This document shows positions 16,320-27,702 of a stretch of DNA of 64,000 nucleotides, piece after piece (position 1 is the first letter of the stretch; each line of letters opens with the position of its first letter). The notes under the pieces were generated by a model. That model was not told the origin of the DNA. It did not search any database and saw nothing but the letters and a program-made list of their open reading frames with translations. Source of the DNA: Thiogranum sp. Its GTDB lineage: Bacteria > Pseudomonadota > Gammaproteobacteria > DSM-19610. A program made the translations under genes and the position numbers. The stretch lies in NCBI GenBank assembly GCA_024636585.1, contig JAGXGS010000032.1:1-64000 (forward strand). Reading direction: 5' to 3'.

Positions 16320-17450
16320 ATGCCACGAATCGAATTCGCCAGCCGTACGTTGGCGCTCGTTGTTTTGTTCCTGTCGATAACAGCCTGCGGTACGCTGAAC
16401 TCCCTGTTTCCGGACCGCAGCAAAGAGTACAAAAAAGCCAGAGTATCCGCTCCCCTGGAAGTGCCTCCCGATCTGACCAGCCTGCCGACCAGCGATATGC
16501 TGGACGTGCCGGAAGGCGGAGCCACGCTGTCGGAATACACCAGCGGACGGAAGGTGCCGGCGACGGAGACGGAGAGCGGAGTGCTGCCGACCCCGGAAGA
16601 CATAAAGCTGGCACGCGATCGCGATCGGCGCTGGCTGGAGATCGATGCGGACCCGGCCGCGGTGTGGCCGTTGGCGAGGGACTTCTGGCTGGAAAATGAA
16701 TTCCTGCTGGTGCGCGAAGACCCGACTGCCGGAGTGCTGGAGACTGAATGGATCGATAGCCGGGCTGACGTGCCGCAGGGAGTCATTCGCAGCGTTATCA
16801 GCCGGGCGTTCGAGAATGCCTATTCCTCCGCTTATCGCGATCGCTACCGCATGCGCATGGAACGCGGCGAACAGCCGGGCACCACCGAGATCTTTATTAC
16901 CCATCAGGGTATCCAGGAGACCTTGCGGGGTCGTCAGGACGAGGTGCAGACATCGGTCTGGGAGCCACGTCCCGTGGATCCGGGTCTGGAAGCCGAAATG
17001 CTGAAGAAAATGATGATCTGGCTGGGCATGAAACCGCAGCAGGCTGATCAGCAGCTGGCAAAAACCCGTGCCGCACCCGGTCCCGCCCGTGCCGAGCTGG
17101 TGCAGCAGGACTCCGAACAGCCGTACCTGGTAGTACACGAAGATTTCCTGACGGCCTGGCGCAGCGTTGGCATCACCCTGGATCGCATCGATTTCGCCGT
17201 CGAGGATCGCGACCGCTCGGGCGGTATTTATTATGTCCGTTACAATGATCCGCTGCAGGACGAAGGCAAAAAAGGTCTTTCAAGGCTGGCCTTCTGGTCC
17301 AGCGATGACGAGCCGGTAGATACCTACCAGATCAAGCTGTATGACGATGGCACCAGGACCCGTGTACAGGTACTGAATGCTGATGGGGGGCCGGCGGCCT
17401 CCGACACCGCAACGCGCATACTCAAGTTGCTGGAGGAACAGTTGAGGTAG
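16320..17450 (+). CDS. bamC: BamC lipoprotein of the outer-membrane assembly complex
   Basis: A 376-aa lipoprotein of the BAM machine, which inserts beta-barrel proteins into the outer membrane. The lipobox is at SITAC, with Cys23 as the lipidated residue. After it comes the unstructured proline-rich stretch EVPPDLTSLPTSD that contacts BamD, then two helix-grip domains (about 100-220 and 265-376). It is directly after dapA, as in other gammaproteobacteria. The next gene begins five bases after its stop. Confidence 0.92.
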   Translation: MPRIEFASRTLALVVLFLSITACGTLNSLFPDRSKEYKKARVSAPLEVPPDLTSLPTSDMLDVPEGGATLSEYTSGRKVPATETESGVLPTPEDIKLARDRDRRWLEIDADPAAVWPLARDFWLENEFLLVREDPTAGVLETEWIDSRADVPQGVIRSVISRAFENAYSSAYRDRYRMRMERGEQPGTTEIFITHQGIQETLRGRQDEVQTSVWEPRPVDPGLEAEMLKKMMIWLGMKPQQADQQLAKTRAAPGPARAELVQQDSEQPYLVVHEDFLTAWRSVGITLDRIDFAVEDRDRSGGIYYVRYNDPLQDEGKKGLSRLAFWSSDDEPVDTYQIKLYDDGTRTRVQVLNADGGPAASDTATRILKLLEEQLR

Positions 17451-17455
17451 CGGGA

Positions 17456-18217
17456 GTGCGTTTTGCTTCTCTGGGTAGCGGCAGTCGGGGTAATGCCACC
17501 GTCGTCGAGTCCGGTACCACGCGCGTCCTCATCGACTGTGGCTTCTCCTGCGCGGAGACAGAGCGACGCCTGGCGAGGCTGTCGCTGCAGCCTCAGGATC
17601 TGAATGGCATTCTGGTGACCCACGAGCACAGCGACCACATAGCCGGTGTCGCGAGGCTGTCGCGGCGCCACCGCATTCCGGTGTGGATGACTGCCGGCAC
17701 TGAAGCCATGCACCAGGGCGGCGAACTGGCAGCCTGGCATTGTTTCAGCAGTCATCGATCTTTCGCCATCGGCGATCTTGAAATCAATCCTTTTCCGGTA
17801 CCGCATGATGCGCGTGAGCCCTGTCAGTTTGTCCTGTCAGATGGTGGGTTGCGTCTTGGCGTGCTGACCGATGTCGGCAGCATCACGCCGCACATGCTGC
17901 AGTCGCTGGATGGTCTGGACGGGCTGCTTCTGGAGTGCAACCACGACGTTGAAATGCTTGCCAACGGGTCTTATCCGCCCGCATTGAAAAAACGTGTGGG
18001 TGGACCGTTCGGACATTTGAGTAACGATCAGGCCGCTGAAATTCTGGCCAAAGTCGACATCTCCAGTCTGCAACAACTGGTGGCGGCGCATCTCAGCGAC
18101 AAGAATAATCATCCCGACCTGGTGCGCAGCGCGCTGGCTGCGGTGCTGGGTTGCGCGGCATCCGAAGTTCGAGTCGCGGATCAGCAGGCGGGAATCGCCT
18201 GGAGCGTAATGCGCTGA
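17456..18217 (+). CDS. Metallo-beta-lactamase-fold hydrolase, YycJ/WalJ-like
   Basis: A 253-aa cytoplasmic metallohydrolase. The N-terminus reads FASLGSGSRGNATVVE and the metal-binding HEHSDH lies at 56-61, with further ligands in LLECNHD and AHLSDKNNHP. It resembles the YycJ/WalJ group, members of which act as exonucleases in mismatch repair or cell-wall homeostasis; the role here is unproven. The start codon is GTG, five bases after the bamC stop, with GGGAG overlapping that stop region, so it is probably co-transcribed with dapA-bamC. Confidence 0.88.
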   Translation: MRFASLGSGSRGNATVVESGTTRVLIDCGFSCAETERRLARLSLQPQDLNGILVTHEHSDHIAGVARLSRRHRIPVWMTAGTEAMHQGGELAAWHCFSSHRSFAIGDLEINPFPVPHDAREPCQFVLSDGGLRLGVLTDVGSITPHMLQSLDGLDGLLLECNHDVEMLANGSYPPALKKRVGGPFGHLSNDQAAEILAKVDISSLQQLVAAHLSDKNNHPDLVRSALAAVLGCAASEVRVADQQAGIAWSVMR

Positions 18218-18322
18218 ATGCACTGCCGCGGGTGCTATACCCTCATCCGGGCATCCAGTATCATTGCGATTTTCCTCAACGGAACCTGCTTGACGCGGGC
18301 TCCTGACTGATAGCGATCTTCC

Positions 18323-21300
18323 ATGCTGCAACTGCCCGGCGCACCTGCTTTTTCAAATTTCCGTATTCAGAAGCTCTGTGAGCGTGTCCGCAGTATCGAC
18401 CCGCGGATCAGCTCGCTGGACGCACGTTTCATGCACTTCGTGGAGCTGGAGCAGGCGCTGTCGGATGCACAGCAGCACATTCTGCAGCGCCTGCTTGAAA
18501 GCGATATGCCGGTTGCTGAAGCGACACCGCACACCTTCTGGGTGGTGCCGCGGATCGGCACTATTTCGCCCTGGTCCAGCAAAGCCACAGACATTGCCCA
18601 TAATTGCGGGCTCACATCGATCAGGCGCATCGAGCGTGGAATCCGTTTCGATCTGGAGCTGGCGGAGGATGCCGTAATCGGACCAGCCGATCTGGATGCC
18701 ATCCTGGCATTGCTGCACGATCGCATGACCGAGTCGGTTCTGAGTACTGTCGACGATGTGCAAATGCTGTTCCGGCAGGCCGAGCCTGCTCCCTTCATCA
18801 GCGTTGATGTATTGCACGGTGGACGTGTCGCCCTGGAGCGGGCCAACGGCGAACTCGGCCTGGCACTGTCGGACGATGAAATCGATTATCTGGCCGAAAG
18901 TTTTCTCGATCTGGGGCGCAACCCGACTGACGTTGAACTGATGATGTTCGCGCAGGCCAACTCCGAGCATTGTCGCCACAAGATTTTCAACGCCAACTGG
19001 GTCATCGACGGCGTCGAGCAGGGCACCACGCTGTTCAATATGATTCGCGCCACCCACCGCGCCAGTCCCGAGGGTGTGCTCTCGGCTTATCATGATAACT
19101 CCGCGGTGATAGCGGGCGGCACTGCGGAACGGTTTTTCGCTACCGCGCAGGATGGCCAGTACCGCGCCAGTGAAGAACCCGCGCATATCCAGATCAAGGT
19201 GGAAACCCATAATCACCCGACTGCGATCTCGCCGTTTCCGGGTGCCGCCACCGGTTCCGGCGGCGAAATCCGTGACGAGGGCGCGACCGGACGAGGCGCC
19301 AAACCCAAGGCCGGGTTGTGTGGTTTTTCGGTGTCCAATCTGCGGATTCCGGACTTCGTTCAGCCATGGGAAACTGATCATGGCCGACCTGATCGTATCG
19401 TATCGGCGCTCGACATCATGATCGACGGGCCACTGGGTGCGGCCGCCTTCAATAACGAGTTCGGCCGTCCCAATCTGTGTGGCTATTTCCGTACCTTTGA
19501 GGAACGTGTGCCGGGACCCGAAGGGCCGGATCTGCGTGGCTATCATAAGCCGATCATGATCGCTGGCGGTTACGGCAACATCCGCGAACAGCATATCGAC
19601 AAGCTGGCGCTGCCGGTCGGGGCCCAGATCATCGTGCTGGGCGGGCCGTCGATGCTGATCGGTCTGGGTGGCGGCGCCGCGTCATCCATGTCCAGTGGCA
19701 CCAGTGCCGAGCACCTGGATTTTGCTTCGGTGCAGCGCGGTAATCCGGAAATGGAGCGTCGCTGCCAGGAAGTAATCGATCGCTGCTGGGCAATGGGCGC
19801 CGATAATCCGATCCTGTCGATTCACGACGTGGGTGCCGGTGGACTTTCCAATGCAGTGCCCGAGCTGGTCAATGACGCCGGCCGTGGCGGCAGTTTTGAG
19901 CTGCGTGCAGTGCCGAATGATGAGCCCGGCATGTCGCCCATGCAGATCTGGTGCAACGAATCACAGGAACGCTACGTGCTGGCGGTGCTGCTGGAGCGGC
20001 TCGACGAGTTTCAGGCCCTGTGCGAGCGTGAGCGGTGTCCGTTCGAAGTGCTGGGTGAGGCGACCGAAGACCAGCAACTGGTGCTGGGCGATGGTTTCTT
20101 TGATAACACGCCCATTGACCTGCCGATGTCCCTGTTGCTCGGAAAACCGCCCAAGATGTTGCGCGATGTGCACCATCGCACTTTTTCGAAAGCCGAACTG
20201 GAGCTGCCGACCGATCTTGCTGAGATCGTTCCGCGGCTGCTGCGCCTGCCTTCGGTGGCGAGTAAAAAATTCCTGATCACGATCGGTGACCGCTCGATCA
20301 CCGGACAGGTGACGCGCGACCAGATGGTCGGTCCCTGGCAGGTGCCGGTGGCGGATGTGGCGGTGACCTGCGCCGATTACCGGGGGTTTCGCGGCGAAGC
20401 CATGGCGATGGGCGAACGGCCGCCGCTGGCGCTATCGGAGCCGGCGGCATCCGGGCGCATGGCGGTCGGTGAGGCAATCACAAATCTGGCGGCGGCGCGT
20501 ATCGACAAGCTGTCCGACATCCGTCTGTCGGCGAACTGGATGGCGGCAGCCGGGCATCCCGGAGAGGACGCCGGTCTGTTTGATACCGTGCGCGCGGTCG
20601 GTGAAGAGCTATGCCCGCGTCTCGGTATTGCGATTCCAGTGGGGAAGGACTCCCTGTCGATGAAGACAGTGTGGCAGCAGGATGGAGAGCAGCGCAGTGT
20701 GACCGGGCCTTTGTCGGTGATCATTACCGGCTTCGCGCCGGTTTCGGATGTCCGCCTTACCCTCACACCGCAGCTGCGCACGGATTGTGGTGATACCGAC
20801 CTGATACTCATCGATCTTGGCAAGGGGCGTAACCGGCTCGCCGGCTCGGCGCTGGCCCAGGTCTACAAACAGCTGGGGCATCAGGTTCCCGATCTGGATG
20901 ATCCTCAGGCGCTGAAGGACTTTTTCGCGACCATTCAGGATCTCAATCAGGCCGATCTGTTGCTTGCTTATCACGATCGTTCCGACGGCGGGTTGTTCAC
21001 CACATTGTGCGAAATGGCGTTTGCCGCTCACAGTGGGCTTGATATTCAGCTGGACGAGCTGGGTGACGATCAGGTTGCCGCCCTGTTCAATGAAGAACTC
21101 GGTGCGGTGATTCAGGTGCGGCATTGCGATACCGACGCGGTCCTGCAGTCGCTGCATGCTGTGGGGCTGGGTCACCATAGTCATGTGATCGGAACCTTGC
21201 GTGATGATGACCGGATTGTCCTGACCTGTGCGCGCAAGGCGCTGTTCGAGGAACGCTGGGTAGACCTGCAGCGCGCCTGGTCGGAAACCAGCTATCAGGT

Positions 21301-22213
21301 GCAGGCGCTGCGCGATAATCCGGAGTGCGCCCAACAGGAGTTTGCAGCACTGCTCGACAGCAGCGATCCGGGCATGCAGCCGCATCTGGGCTTCGATCCC
21401 GATGAAAATCCCGCTGCACCGATGATCGCCACTGGCGTGCGACCGAAGATTGCCATACTGCGGGAGCAGGGCGTCAATGGTCAGGTGGAGATGGCCGCAG
21501 CTTTCGATCAGGCCGGCTTTGCCTGCCACGATGTGCACATGAGTGATGTCATCGAAGGGCGCACGGATCTGAGCGAGTTCAGCGGACTGGTGGCGTGCGG
21601 CGGGTTTTCCTATGGTGATGTGCTGGGCGCCGGGCAGGGCTGGGCGAAGTCTATTCTGTTCAATTCGCGTGCCCGTGATGCGTTCAGCGCGTTCTTTGCG
21701 CGCCCGGACAGCTGGGGACTGGGTGTCTGCAACGGCTGTCAGATGCTGTCGGGGCTGACTGAAATCATTCCTGGCACGACCGGTTGGCCGCGCTTTGTTC
21801 GTAATGCATCGGAACAGTTCGAGGCGCGTTTCTCGATGGTCGAGATTGCTGCTTCACCGTCGCTGCTACTGGATGGCATGAGCGGTTCGCGTTTGCCGAT
21901 CGCAGTGGCGCACGGTGAAGGCCGGGCGCAGTTTGCAGCGCCGGGCCAGGCCGATGTGGCTTTGCAGCAGCAGCTGGTCACACTGCGCTATCTCGACAAC
22001 TATGGCGCCGCGACGGAAAACTATCCGTTTAATCCGAACGGATCTCCCCAGGGAATCGCAGGTCTGTGCAATGAGGATGGCCGCTTCACCATCATGATGC
22101 CGCACCCGGAGCGAGTCTTCCGGACCGTGCAGAATTCCTGGCACCCGGATGACTGGGGTCCGGATGGACCCTGGATGCGGATGTTCCGCAATGCCCGCAA
22201 GCAGCTAGGCTAG
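18323..22213 (+). CDS. purL: Phosphoribosylformylglycinamidine synthase, large single-chain form
   Basis: Fourth step of purine synthesis: FGAR plus glutamine and ATP give FGAM. At 1296 aa it is the fused form typical of gammaproteobacteria. An N-terminal PurS-like domain (about 1-150) is followed by a linker and two AIRS-type halves; [11 protein letters not shown] and [17 protein letters not shown] mark the first ATP site. The C-terminal glutaminase has its nucleophile Cys1136 in GVCNGCQ and the MPHPERV His/Glu motif. The ribosome site before the ATG is weak. It is a single gene with about 100 bases on each side. Confidence 0.98.
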   Translation: MLQLPGAPAFSNFRIQKLCERVRSIDPRISSLDARFMHFVELEQALSDAQQHILQRLLESDMPVAEATPHTFWVVPRIGTISPWSSKATDIAHNCGLTSIRRIERGIRFDLELAEDAVIGPADLDAILALLHDRMTESVLSTVDDVQMLFRQAEPAPFISVDVLHGGRVALERANGELGLALSDDEIDYLAESFLDLGRNPTDVELMMFAQANSEHCRHKIFNANWVIDGVEQGTTLFNMIRATHRASPEGVLSAYHDNSAVIAGGTAERFFATAQDGQYRASEEPAHIQIKVETHNHPTAISPFPGAATGSGGEIRDEGATGRGAKPKAGLCGFSVSNLRIPDFVQPWETDHGRPDRIVSALDIMIDGPLGAAAFNNEFGRPNLCGYFRTFEERVPGPEGPDLRGYHKPIMIAGGYGNIREQHIDKLALPVGAQIIVLGGPSMLIGLGGGAASSMSSGTSAEHLDFASVQRGNPEMERRCQEVIDRCWAMGADNPILSIHDVGAGGLSNAVPELVNDAGRGGSFELRAVPNDEPGMSPMQIWCNESQERYVLAVLLERLDEFQALCERERCPFEVLGEATEDQQLVLGDGFFDNTPIDLPMSLLLGKPPKMLRDVHHRTFSKAELELPTDLAEIVPRLLRLPSVASKKFLITIGDRSITGQVTRDQMVGPWQVPVADVAVTCADYRGFRGEAMAMGERPPLALSEPAASGRMAVGEAITNLAAARIDKLSDIRLSANWMAAAGHPGEDAGLFDTVRAVGEELCPRLGIAIPVGKDSLSMKTVWQQDGEQRSVTGPLSVIITGFAPVSDVRLTLTPQLRTDCGDTDLILIDLGKGRNRLAGSALAQVYKQLGHQVPDLDDPQALKDFFATIQDLNQADLLLAYHDRSDGGLFTTLCEMAFAAHSGLDIQLDELGDDQVAALFNEELGAVIQVRHCDTDAVLQSLHAVGLGHHSHVIGTLRDDDRIVLTCARKALFEERWVDLQRAWSETSYQVQALRDNPECAQQEFAALLDSSDPGMQPHLGFDPDENPAAPMIATGVRPKIAILREQGVNGQVEMAAAFDQAGFACHDVHMSDVIEGRTDLSEFSGLVACGGFSYGDVLGAGQGWAKSILFNSRARDAFSAFFARPDSWGLGVCNGCQMLSGLTEIIPGTTGWPRFVRNASEQFEARFSMVEIAASPSLLLDGMSGSRLPIAVAHGEGRAQFAAPGQADVALQQQLVTLRYLDNYGAATENYPFNPNGSPQGIAGLCNEDGRFTIMMPHPERVFRTVQNSWHPDDWGPDGPWMRMFRNARKQLG

Positions 22214-22305
22214 GGCGCCAGTCGCGGGTGCTGTGGTTCGCGAACGGGAACTCGCGCGTCGCAATTCGGTCACAACTTTATCGATAACCTTGCAGGGGAA
22301 CGCGT

Positions 22306-23250
22306 GTGCTGATCAGAAAGTCTGGTCGTTTGACTGAATCTGATGTGACACCGGTGGAAATTTACCGGCGCCGCCGGGAGTTCATGAAATCCGGACTCAT
22401 GCTGGCCGGCGCGGCAGTGGGGGCCATGCTGCTGCCGAAGCACGCGACCGGCAAGCTGAAGCTGGATGAAGTCACGCCCGGCCCCTTCAGCAGCAATGAA
22501 GAGACCACCCCGCGCAAGGACATCATCAGCTATAACAACTTCTACGAGTTCGGTGTCGACAAATCCGATCCGGCTCGCCACGCACATGCCATGCAAACGG
22601 ATCCCTGGTCATTACGCATTCAGGGCGAGGCGGAAACAACCGGCACTTTTACGCTGGAAGACATTCTCAAAGGACGCCAGCTTGAGGAACGCATTTACCG
22701 GATGCGCTGCGTGGAAGGATGGTCCATGGTCATTCCCTGGATCGGTTTCCCGCTCGCGGACCTGGTCAAACGCTTTCAGCCGACGTCGAAGGCGAAGTAT
22801 CTTCGCTTCGAAACCCTGTACGATCCCGAGCAGATGCCGGGTCAGCGGCGCAACGTACTGGACTGGCCGTACGTCGAAGGTCTGCGAATGGATGAGGCGA
22901 TGCATCCGCTGACGATGCTGGCAGTCGGCCTGTATGGCGACGTGCTACCCAATCAGAACGGCGCGCCCATACGCCTGGTGGTGCCATGGAAGTATGGCTT
23001 CAAAAGCATCAAGTCGATCGTCAGTATCGATTTCACCGCTACCCAGCCTGTCACTTCCTGGATGCGCGCCGGGCCGGCAGAATATGGATTTTATTCGAAT
23101 GTGAATCCGCAGGTGCCACATCCCCGCTGGAGTCAGAAGCGCGAGCGGCGCATCGGTGAATTGCGTAAGCGGAAAACGCTGATGTTCAATGGTTATGCGG
23201 AGCAGGTGGCGTCGCTGTATACGGGCATGGATCTGGTGAAGAATTTCTAG
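22306..23250 (+). CDS. msrP: MsrP, periplasmic protein-methionine-sulfoxide reductase catalytic subunit
   Basis: A 314-aa molybdopterin enzyme (YedY) that repairs oxidised methionines in periplasmic proteins, with electrons from the heme membrane protein MsrQ. It has a Tat-type signal ([10 protein letters not shown] plus a hydrophobic stretch, to about residue 48) and the molybdenum-ligand Cys135 in [10 protein letters not shown]. The conserved end [17 protein letters not shown] is typical. The start is GTG with AGGGGA upstream. Its partner msrQ lies about 1 kb away, separated by an opposite-strand HDOD gene. Confidence 0.95.
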   Translation: MLIRKSGRLTESDVTPVEIYRRRREFMKSGLMLAGAAVGAMLLPKHATGKLKLDEVTPGPFSSNEETTPRKDIISYNNFYEFGVDKSDPARHAHAMQTDPWSLRIQGEAETTGTFTLEDILKGRQLEERIYRMRCVEGWSMVIPWIGFPLADLVKRFQPTSKAKYLRFETLYDPEQMPGQRRNVLDWPYVEGLRMDEAMHPLTMLAVGLYGDVLPNQNGAPIRLVVPWKYGFKSIKSIVSIDFTATQPVTSWMRAGPAEYGFYSNVNPQVPHPRWSQKRERRIGELRKRKTLMFNGYAEQVASLYTGMDLVKNF

Positions 23251-23265
23251 CGGTACCTGTACGTT

Positions 23266-24135
23266 TCAGGCGGTGCGCAGGTTTGGCAGCAGCAGATTCA
23301 CAGTTTCCGTCAGCTGATGGTTGGCGGTAATTTCAATGTTATCCAGTGTTTCTTTATTCAGCTGGATCTGCTGTGTGGCAAACAAGTCGATCAACGGCAA
23401 GGCGTCTGCCGCCTGATCGCGCTTCTCTATCACTGAGGAAATGATGCGTGCGGCGTGAACAATGGCTGTCTCCAGCGAAAAGCGCCGGGCCTGCTCCGGC
23501 TCGTTGTGGTGCCGGATGATCTCGCTGAGCATGGGGGGAAGGTTCCAGCGCTGCAGCAGCAGGCTACCGACGTCGGCATAATCGTAGCCGAAGAACAGTT
23601 CCCGCTCGACTGCCGCAAGTGATCGACCTTGCGCCTCGGCGCAGGCTTCCGCCTCGGCGGTGGGCCCGGGCATCAACTGGTACATCACGAGGTGACCGAT
23701 ATCATTCAACAGGCCGGCCACAAACACACGTTCGTTTCCCAGTACATTGCAGTTGATCGCAATCAGTCGCGCGATAATCGCGCAGCGTGTGCTGCGGAGC
23801 CAGAACCGGTTGAGGTCAGGGCGTGGCTCTGGCAGATCGACGAAAGCGGAAGTCACCGAAGTGGCGAGCAGGAAATCATGCAGGTGCTGAGTGCCCATGA
23901 TGGCGACGGCCCGGCCGATGGTGTCGATTCTTGCGGCCATGCCGAAGTACGGGCTGTTGGCGATCTTCAGCAGACGTGCCGTGAGTACCGGGTCAGTATT
24001 GATGATTCGGCCGATATCAGCCGCCGATGTATTGCTGTCATTAAGCAGTTGTTGAACACGCAGGTAAACTTCAGGCAGGACTACCAGTTCGGTGACGTGG
24101 TCTACGAGCGCGGTAGCATCGGAAAAAGGGCCCAT
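23266..24135 (-). CDS. HDOD-domain signalling protein
   Basis: A 289-aa cytoplasmic protein made almost entirely of an HDOD domain (about 15-215), a degenerate relative of HD phosphohydrolases. Recognisable segments are the VLPEVYLRVQQLLND opening, DPVLTARLLKIANSPYF and LLNDIGHLVMYQL, then a shorter helical tail. HDOD proteins usually act as adaptors in cell-cycle, motility or c-di-GMP signalling; the partner here is unknown. It is convergent with msrP (15-base gap) and divergent from msrQ, so it splits an otherwise usual pair. Confidence 0.9.
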   Translation of the reverse strand: MGPFSDATALVDHVTELVVLPEVYLRVQQLLNDSNTSAADIGRIINTDPVLTARLLKIANSPYFGMAARIDTIGRAVAIMGTQHLHDFLLATSVTSAFVDLPEPRPDLNRFWLRSTRCAIIARLIAINCNVLGNERVFVAGLLNDIGHLVMYQLMPGPTAEAEACAEAQGRSLAAVERELFFGYDYADVGSLLLQRWNLPPMLSEIIRHHNEPEQARRFSLETAIVHAARIISSVIEKRDQAADALPLIDLFATQQIQLNKETLDNIEITANHQLTETVNLLLPNLRTA

Positions 24136-24238
24136 CAGGTTCTATTGCTTATCCAGTCTTCAATAACTTCATTCAGCCCGATGGAATCTATTAGCAACCC
24201 ATTCGGTTGTCAAATAAAGCCTGTGTCCTGCGTCCGGA

Positions 24239-24847
24239 ATGAGAGGTTTGGGCTCTGTGGTAGTGCGCATGTTGCATAGATACTGGTTGAAGCCTGTGGT
24301 TTTTGCGGCTTGCCTGTTGCCGATGGCGACGCTCGTATGGCAGGCATACAGCGATCAGCTGGGTGCTAATCCGATTGAAGCAATCACGCATCATACAGGG
24401 GAATGGACGCTGCGCTTTCTGTTGTTGACGCTGCTGATGACGCCGTTGAAGCGCTTCAGCGGCTGGTTATGGCCGGTGCGTTTGCGACGCATGCTCGGTT
24501 TGTATGCTTTTTTTTATGCCTCCCTGCATCTGGCGACGTATCTGTGGCTGGACCAGTTTTTCCTCTGGGATGAGATCTGGCTGGATATCATTGACCGGCC
24601 GTTTATCACCGTAGGTATGCTCGCTTACCTGCTGCTGTTGCCGCTGGCGCTCACGTCGAACCGCTACATGATTCGGCGTCTCGGCAAAAACTGGAAACGC
24701 CTGCACCGGCTGGCCTATGTCGTACCCGCACTCGGGGTGCTGCATTTCTGGTGGCTGGTGAAAGCCGACATACTGGAACCACTGGTATACGGGCTGTTGC
24801 TGGCGGGCCTGTTGCTGGCGAGATTGAGAAAAGCGCCGGGTCGATAA
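24239..24847 (+). CDS. msrQ: MsrQ, heme-binding membrane subunit of the MsrPQ system
   Basis: A 202-aa inner-membrane protein (YedZ) that carries electrons from the quinone pool or flavin reductase to MsrP. About six membrane spans are visible, with conserved heme-ligand histidines in HTGEW, ASLHLATYLWLD and the HRLAYVVPALGVLHFWW segment. The start is uncertain: an ATG at 24239, one at 24269 and GTGs between them are all possible, and none has a convincing ribosome site. The gene lies downstream of, and divergent to, the HDOD gene. Confidence 0.92.
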   Translation: MRGLGSVVVRMLHRYWLKPVVFAACLLPMATLVWQAYSDQLGANPIEAITHHTGEWTLRFLLLTLLMTPLKRFSGWLWPVRLRRMLGLYAFFYASLHLATYLWLDQFFLWDEIWLDIIDRPFITVGMLAYLLLLPLALTSNRYMIRRLGKNWKRLHRLAYVVPALGVLHFWWLVKADILEPLVYGLLLAGLLLARLRKAPGR

Positions 24848-24889
24848 GATAGTCACGCTGGCGAAATTGCCAGCGTGACTGCTGTCATC

Positions 24890-26554
24890 CTAGCCCAAAC
24901 GTTTGTACTTGATGCGGTGCGGCTGCTCCGCTTCGCTACCCAGGCGGCGCTTGCGATCGGCTTCATAGTCCGCGTAATTGCCTTCGAACCAGACCACTTC
25001 ACTGTCACCCTCGAATGCCAGCATATGTGTCGCAATACGATCCAGAAACCATCGATCATGCGAAATAACCACGGCACAGCCCGGGAAGTCGAGCAGTGCT
25101 TCCTCGAGGGCGCGCAAGGTTTCCACGTCCAGATCATTGGTAGGCTCATCGAGCAGCAGCAGGTTGCCGCCGCTGCGCAGCAGTTTGGCCAGGTGTACGC
25201 GATTGCGTTCGCCGCCGGACAGGTCTCCGACGCGTTTTTGCTGTTCGCTGCCGGCGAAATTGAAGCGTGCAGCATAGGCGCGCGAATTCACTTCGTATTT
25301 GCCGACAGTGATAATGTCCTGACCATCGGAAATTTCTTCCCAGACGCTCTTGCTGCCATCCAGCGCATCGCGACTCTGATCCACATAGGCCATCTGCACT
25401 GTGTCACCGATGCGCAGTTCACCGCCGTCGATCGGTTCGGCGCCAGTGAGCATGCGGAACAGTGTAGTTTTACCGGCGCCATTGGGCCCGATGATGCCGA
25501 CGATGCCACCCTGCGGCAGCTGGAAATTCAGGTCATTGATCAACAGCCGGTCGCCGAAGGCCTTGGAGATATGATTCGCCTCGATCACCAGTTCGCCCAG
25601 GCGCGGGCCCGGCGGAATGTACAGTGCCTTGGTCTCGTTTCGTTTCTGGTTTTCCTGTGAAGACAGGTCTTCAAATCGCGCCAGCCGTGCCTTGCTCTTG
25701 GCGTGCCGGCCCTTGGGATTGCTGCGCACCCATTCCAGCTCGGCTTTCATGGCTTTCTGGCGAGCGCTTTCGGTTTTCTCTTCCTGTTGCAGGCGCGTCT
25801 CTTTCTGTTCCAGCCAGGAAGAATAATTTCCTTCCCAGGGAATGCCGTGGCCGCGATCCAGTTCCAGTATCCAGCCGGCGACATTGTCCAGAAAATAGCG
25901 ATCATGGGTGACGGCTACCACAGTGCCGGCATAATCATGAAGAAAATGCTCCAGCCAGGCGACGCTTTCCGCATCGAGGTGGTTGGTCGGTTCATCGAGC
26001 AGCAACATGTCCGGCTTTGACAGCAGCAGCTTGCACAGCGCCACGCGACGTTTTTCACCGCCGGACAGCTTGCTGACATCGGCCTCCCAGGGCGGTAGTC
26101 GCAGTGCATCGGCAGCGACTTCCAGTGTGCGTTCCAGGTTATGCCCGCCGGTCGCCTGCAGAATGTTTTCCAGTTTTGCCTGTTCGGCGGCCAGAGCATC
26201 AAAATCAGCATCCGGCTCTGCATAGGCGGCATAGACTTCGTCGAGTCGGCTTTGCGCAGCGGTAATTTCCGCGAGTGCTTCTTCAACGTTGCCGCGCACG
26301 TCCTTGCTTTCATCCAGTTGCGGTTCCTGCGACAGATAACCGATGTTGATGCCGGCCTGCGGTCTCGCCTCGCCATTTATGTCGGTATCGATCCCGGCCA
26401 TGATCCGCAGCAGGGTAGACTTGCCGGAACCGTTCAGTCCCAGTACGCCGATCTTGGCGCCGGGGAAAAAAGACAGGGAGATGTTGCGCAGGATTTCGCG
26501 TTTGGGCGGCACGACTTTGCCGACCTGGTTCATGGTATATACGTACTGGGCCAT
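24890..26554 (-). CDS. ettA: EttA, ABC-F energy-dependent translational throttle protein
   Basis: A 554-aa cytoplasmic ABC-F ATPase that binds the ribosomal E site and gates translation by energy status. Two nucleotide-binding domains carry Walker [10 protein letters not shown] and GPNGAGKTT, signature LSGGEKRRV and LSGGERNRV, and Walker [11 protein letters not shown] and [10 protein letters not shown]. Between them lies the long charged P-site tRNA interaction linker. The length matches E. coli EttA. The start ATG at 26554 opens the usual [18 protein letters not shown]; the frame stays open another 270 codons upstream but that part is antisense to the next gene. Confidence 0.97.
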   Translation of the reverse strand: MAQYVYTMNQVGKVVPPKREILRNISLSFFPGAKIGVLGLNGSGKSTLLRIMAGIDTDINGEARPQAGINIGYLSQEPQLDESKDVRGNVEEALAEITAAQSRLDEVYAAYAEPDADFDALAAEQAKLENILQATGGHNLERTLEVAADALRLPPWEADVSKLSGGEKRRVALCKLLLSKPDMLLLDEPTNHLDAESVAWLEHFLHDYAGTVVAVTHDRYFLDNVAGWILELDRGHGIPWEGNYSSWLEQKETRLQQEEKTESARQKAMKAELEWVRSNPKGRHAKSKARLARFEDLSSQENQKRNETKALYIPPGPRLGELVIEANHISKAFGDRLLINDLNFQLPQGGIVGIIGPNGAGKTTLFRMLTGAEPIDGGELRIGDTVQMAYVDQSRDALDGSKSVWEEISDGQDIITVGKYEVNSRAYAARFNFAGSEQQKRVGDLSGGERNRVHLAKLLRSGGNLLLLDEPTNDLDVETLRALEEALLDFPGCAVVISHDRWFLDRIATHMLAFEGDSEVVWFEGNYADYEADRKRRLGSEAEQPHRIKYKRLG

Positions 26555-26701
26555 TGAATAAGAGTCGCCGGTAAAAAATGAACTGCCATTATAACGCGAT
26601 AACGCGTGCTGCGAAGGGGCGTGCCGCCAGTCCGGCACTACAGGCTGTACGGGAGTTTGTTTGCTAGGCTTGTACTGTGCTCGGTATCGAAGGCGCACGT
26701 C

Positions 26702-27658
26702 ATGCAGCAATTTCCGGTCAGTGTTTATGTCGGCCCCGCGCTGGCGAGCTATGGCTTCGGCGAAGGACATCCATTCGGACCGGATCGCATGGCTGCCTTC
26801 TGGCAGCGCATGACAGAAACCGGTCTGGACAAGCGGGTCGAGGTGCATGCGCCGGTCCAGGCCAGCGATCTTCAGATCCTGCGTTTCCATACTGCCGCGT
26901 ATCTGGAGCGGGTAAAGCAGCAATCGCAAACCGGTTCCGGTTATCTCGATGCGGGTGACACGCCGGCTTTCAAAGGGGTCTACGAGGCGGCGGCGGTGGT
27001 GGTTGGCACCACGCTCGAGGCTCTGGATTGCATTATGCGAGGTGATTGCCGGCGCGCGTTTGTGCCGATCGCCGGTTTGCACCATGCGCGCCGGGATAGT
27101 GCCGCCGGTTTCTGCGTGTTCAATGATTGCGGTGTCGCAATCGAGACGCTGCGCAGCCAGTACGGCATCCGTCGCCTGGCTTATGTGGATATAGACGCTC
27201 ATCACGGCGACGGGGTGTTTTACGCATTCGAGGACGACCCCGATCTTGTGTTTGTCGACCTTCATGAGGATGGCCATTATCTGTATCCCGGCACCGGGTT
27301 CAGCGATGAGACCGGGCGCGGTGCAGCGCAGGGCAGCAAACTGAATATTCCTGTGCCGCCGCATGCCGGTGACGAAACCTTTTTCAGGCTATGGGAATCG
27401 GCGGAGCGTTTTATCGAACAGGCGCAGCCGGAATTCCTGCTTCTGCAGTGCGGCGCCGACAGCCTTGCCGGTGACCCGATCACGCACCTGAATTATTCCT
27501 CCGCAGCGCACCATTTCGCGGCGCAACGCCTGGTGGTGCTGGCCGAGCGCTATTGCCGGGGACGCCTGCTGGCGCTTGGCGGCGGAGGGTACAATCGCGC
27601 CAACCTGGCTGCTGCCTGGACCGCGGTGGTCGAAGCCTTACTGGGCGAAAGCAGCTAA
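26702..27658 (+). CDS. Histone-deacetylase-family amidohydrolase
   Basis: A 318-aa zinc-dependent deacetylase-fold enzyme. The active-site pair HH is at 127-128, the metal site is DIDAHHGDG (Asp165, His167), with the further ligand in [10 protein letters not shown] and the transition-state Tyr in GGGGYN. Bacterial members include acetoin-utilisation AcuC, acetylpolyamine hydrolases and lysine deacetylases; the substrate is not decided here. The ATG at 26702 has AAGG upstream; an earlier in-frame ATG at 26606 would add a 32-residue tail without support. It is divergent from ettA. Confidence 0.9.
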   Translation: MQQFPVSVYVGPALASYGFGEGHPFGPDRMAAFWQRMTETGLDKRVEVHAPVQASDLQILRFHTAAYLERVKQQSQTGSGYLDAGDTPAFKGVYEAAAVVVGTTLEALDCIMRGDCRRAFVPIAGLHHARRDSAAGFCVFNDCGVAIETLRSQYGIRRLAYVDIDAHHGDGVFYAFEDDPDLVFVDLHEDGHYLYPGTGFSDETGRGAAQGSKLNIPVPPHAGDETFFRLWESAERFIEQAQPEFLLLQCGADSLAGDPITHLNYSSAAHHFAAQRLVVLAERYCRGRLLALGGGGYNRANLAAAWTAVVEALLGESS

Positions 27659-27664
27659 ATCCAG

Positions 27665-27670
27665 TATAAT
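27665..27670 (+). promoter_or_regulatory. Perfect -10 box upstream of glyA
   Basis: TATAAT lies 33 bases before the glyA start. No good -35 is found 16-18 bases upstream, so an activator may be needed or the match may be chance. Confidence 0.4.
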
Positions 27671-27702
27671 TCCGCTTTTTTCAGCCGTACCGGGGACACC
27701 GA

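Noticed and set aside
18353-19594. Long minus-strand open frame of over 400 codons inside purL
   Set aside because: Shadow of a GC-rich gene: purL has complete family motifs here and the reverse product is rich in His, Arg and Gln with no recognisable domain.
26555-27364. Open frame on the minus strand continuing ettA upstream by 270 codons
   Set aside because: It is antisense to the well-supported histone-deacetylase-like gene, has no EttA homology, and ettA begins with its usual start at 26554.
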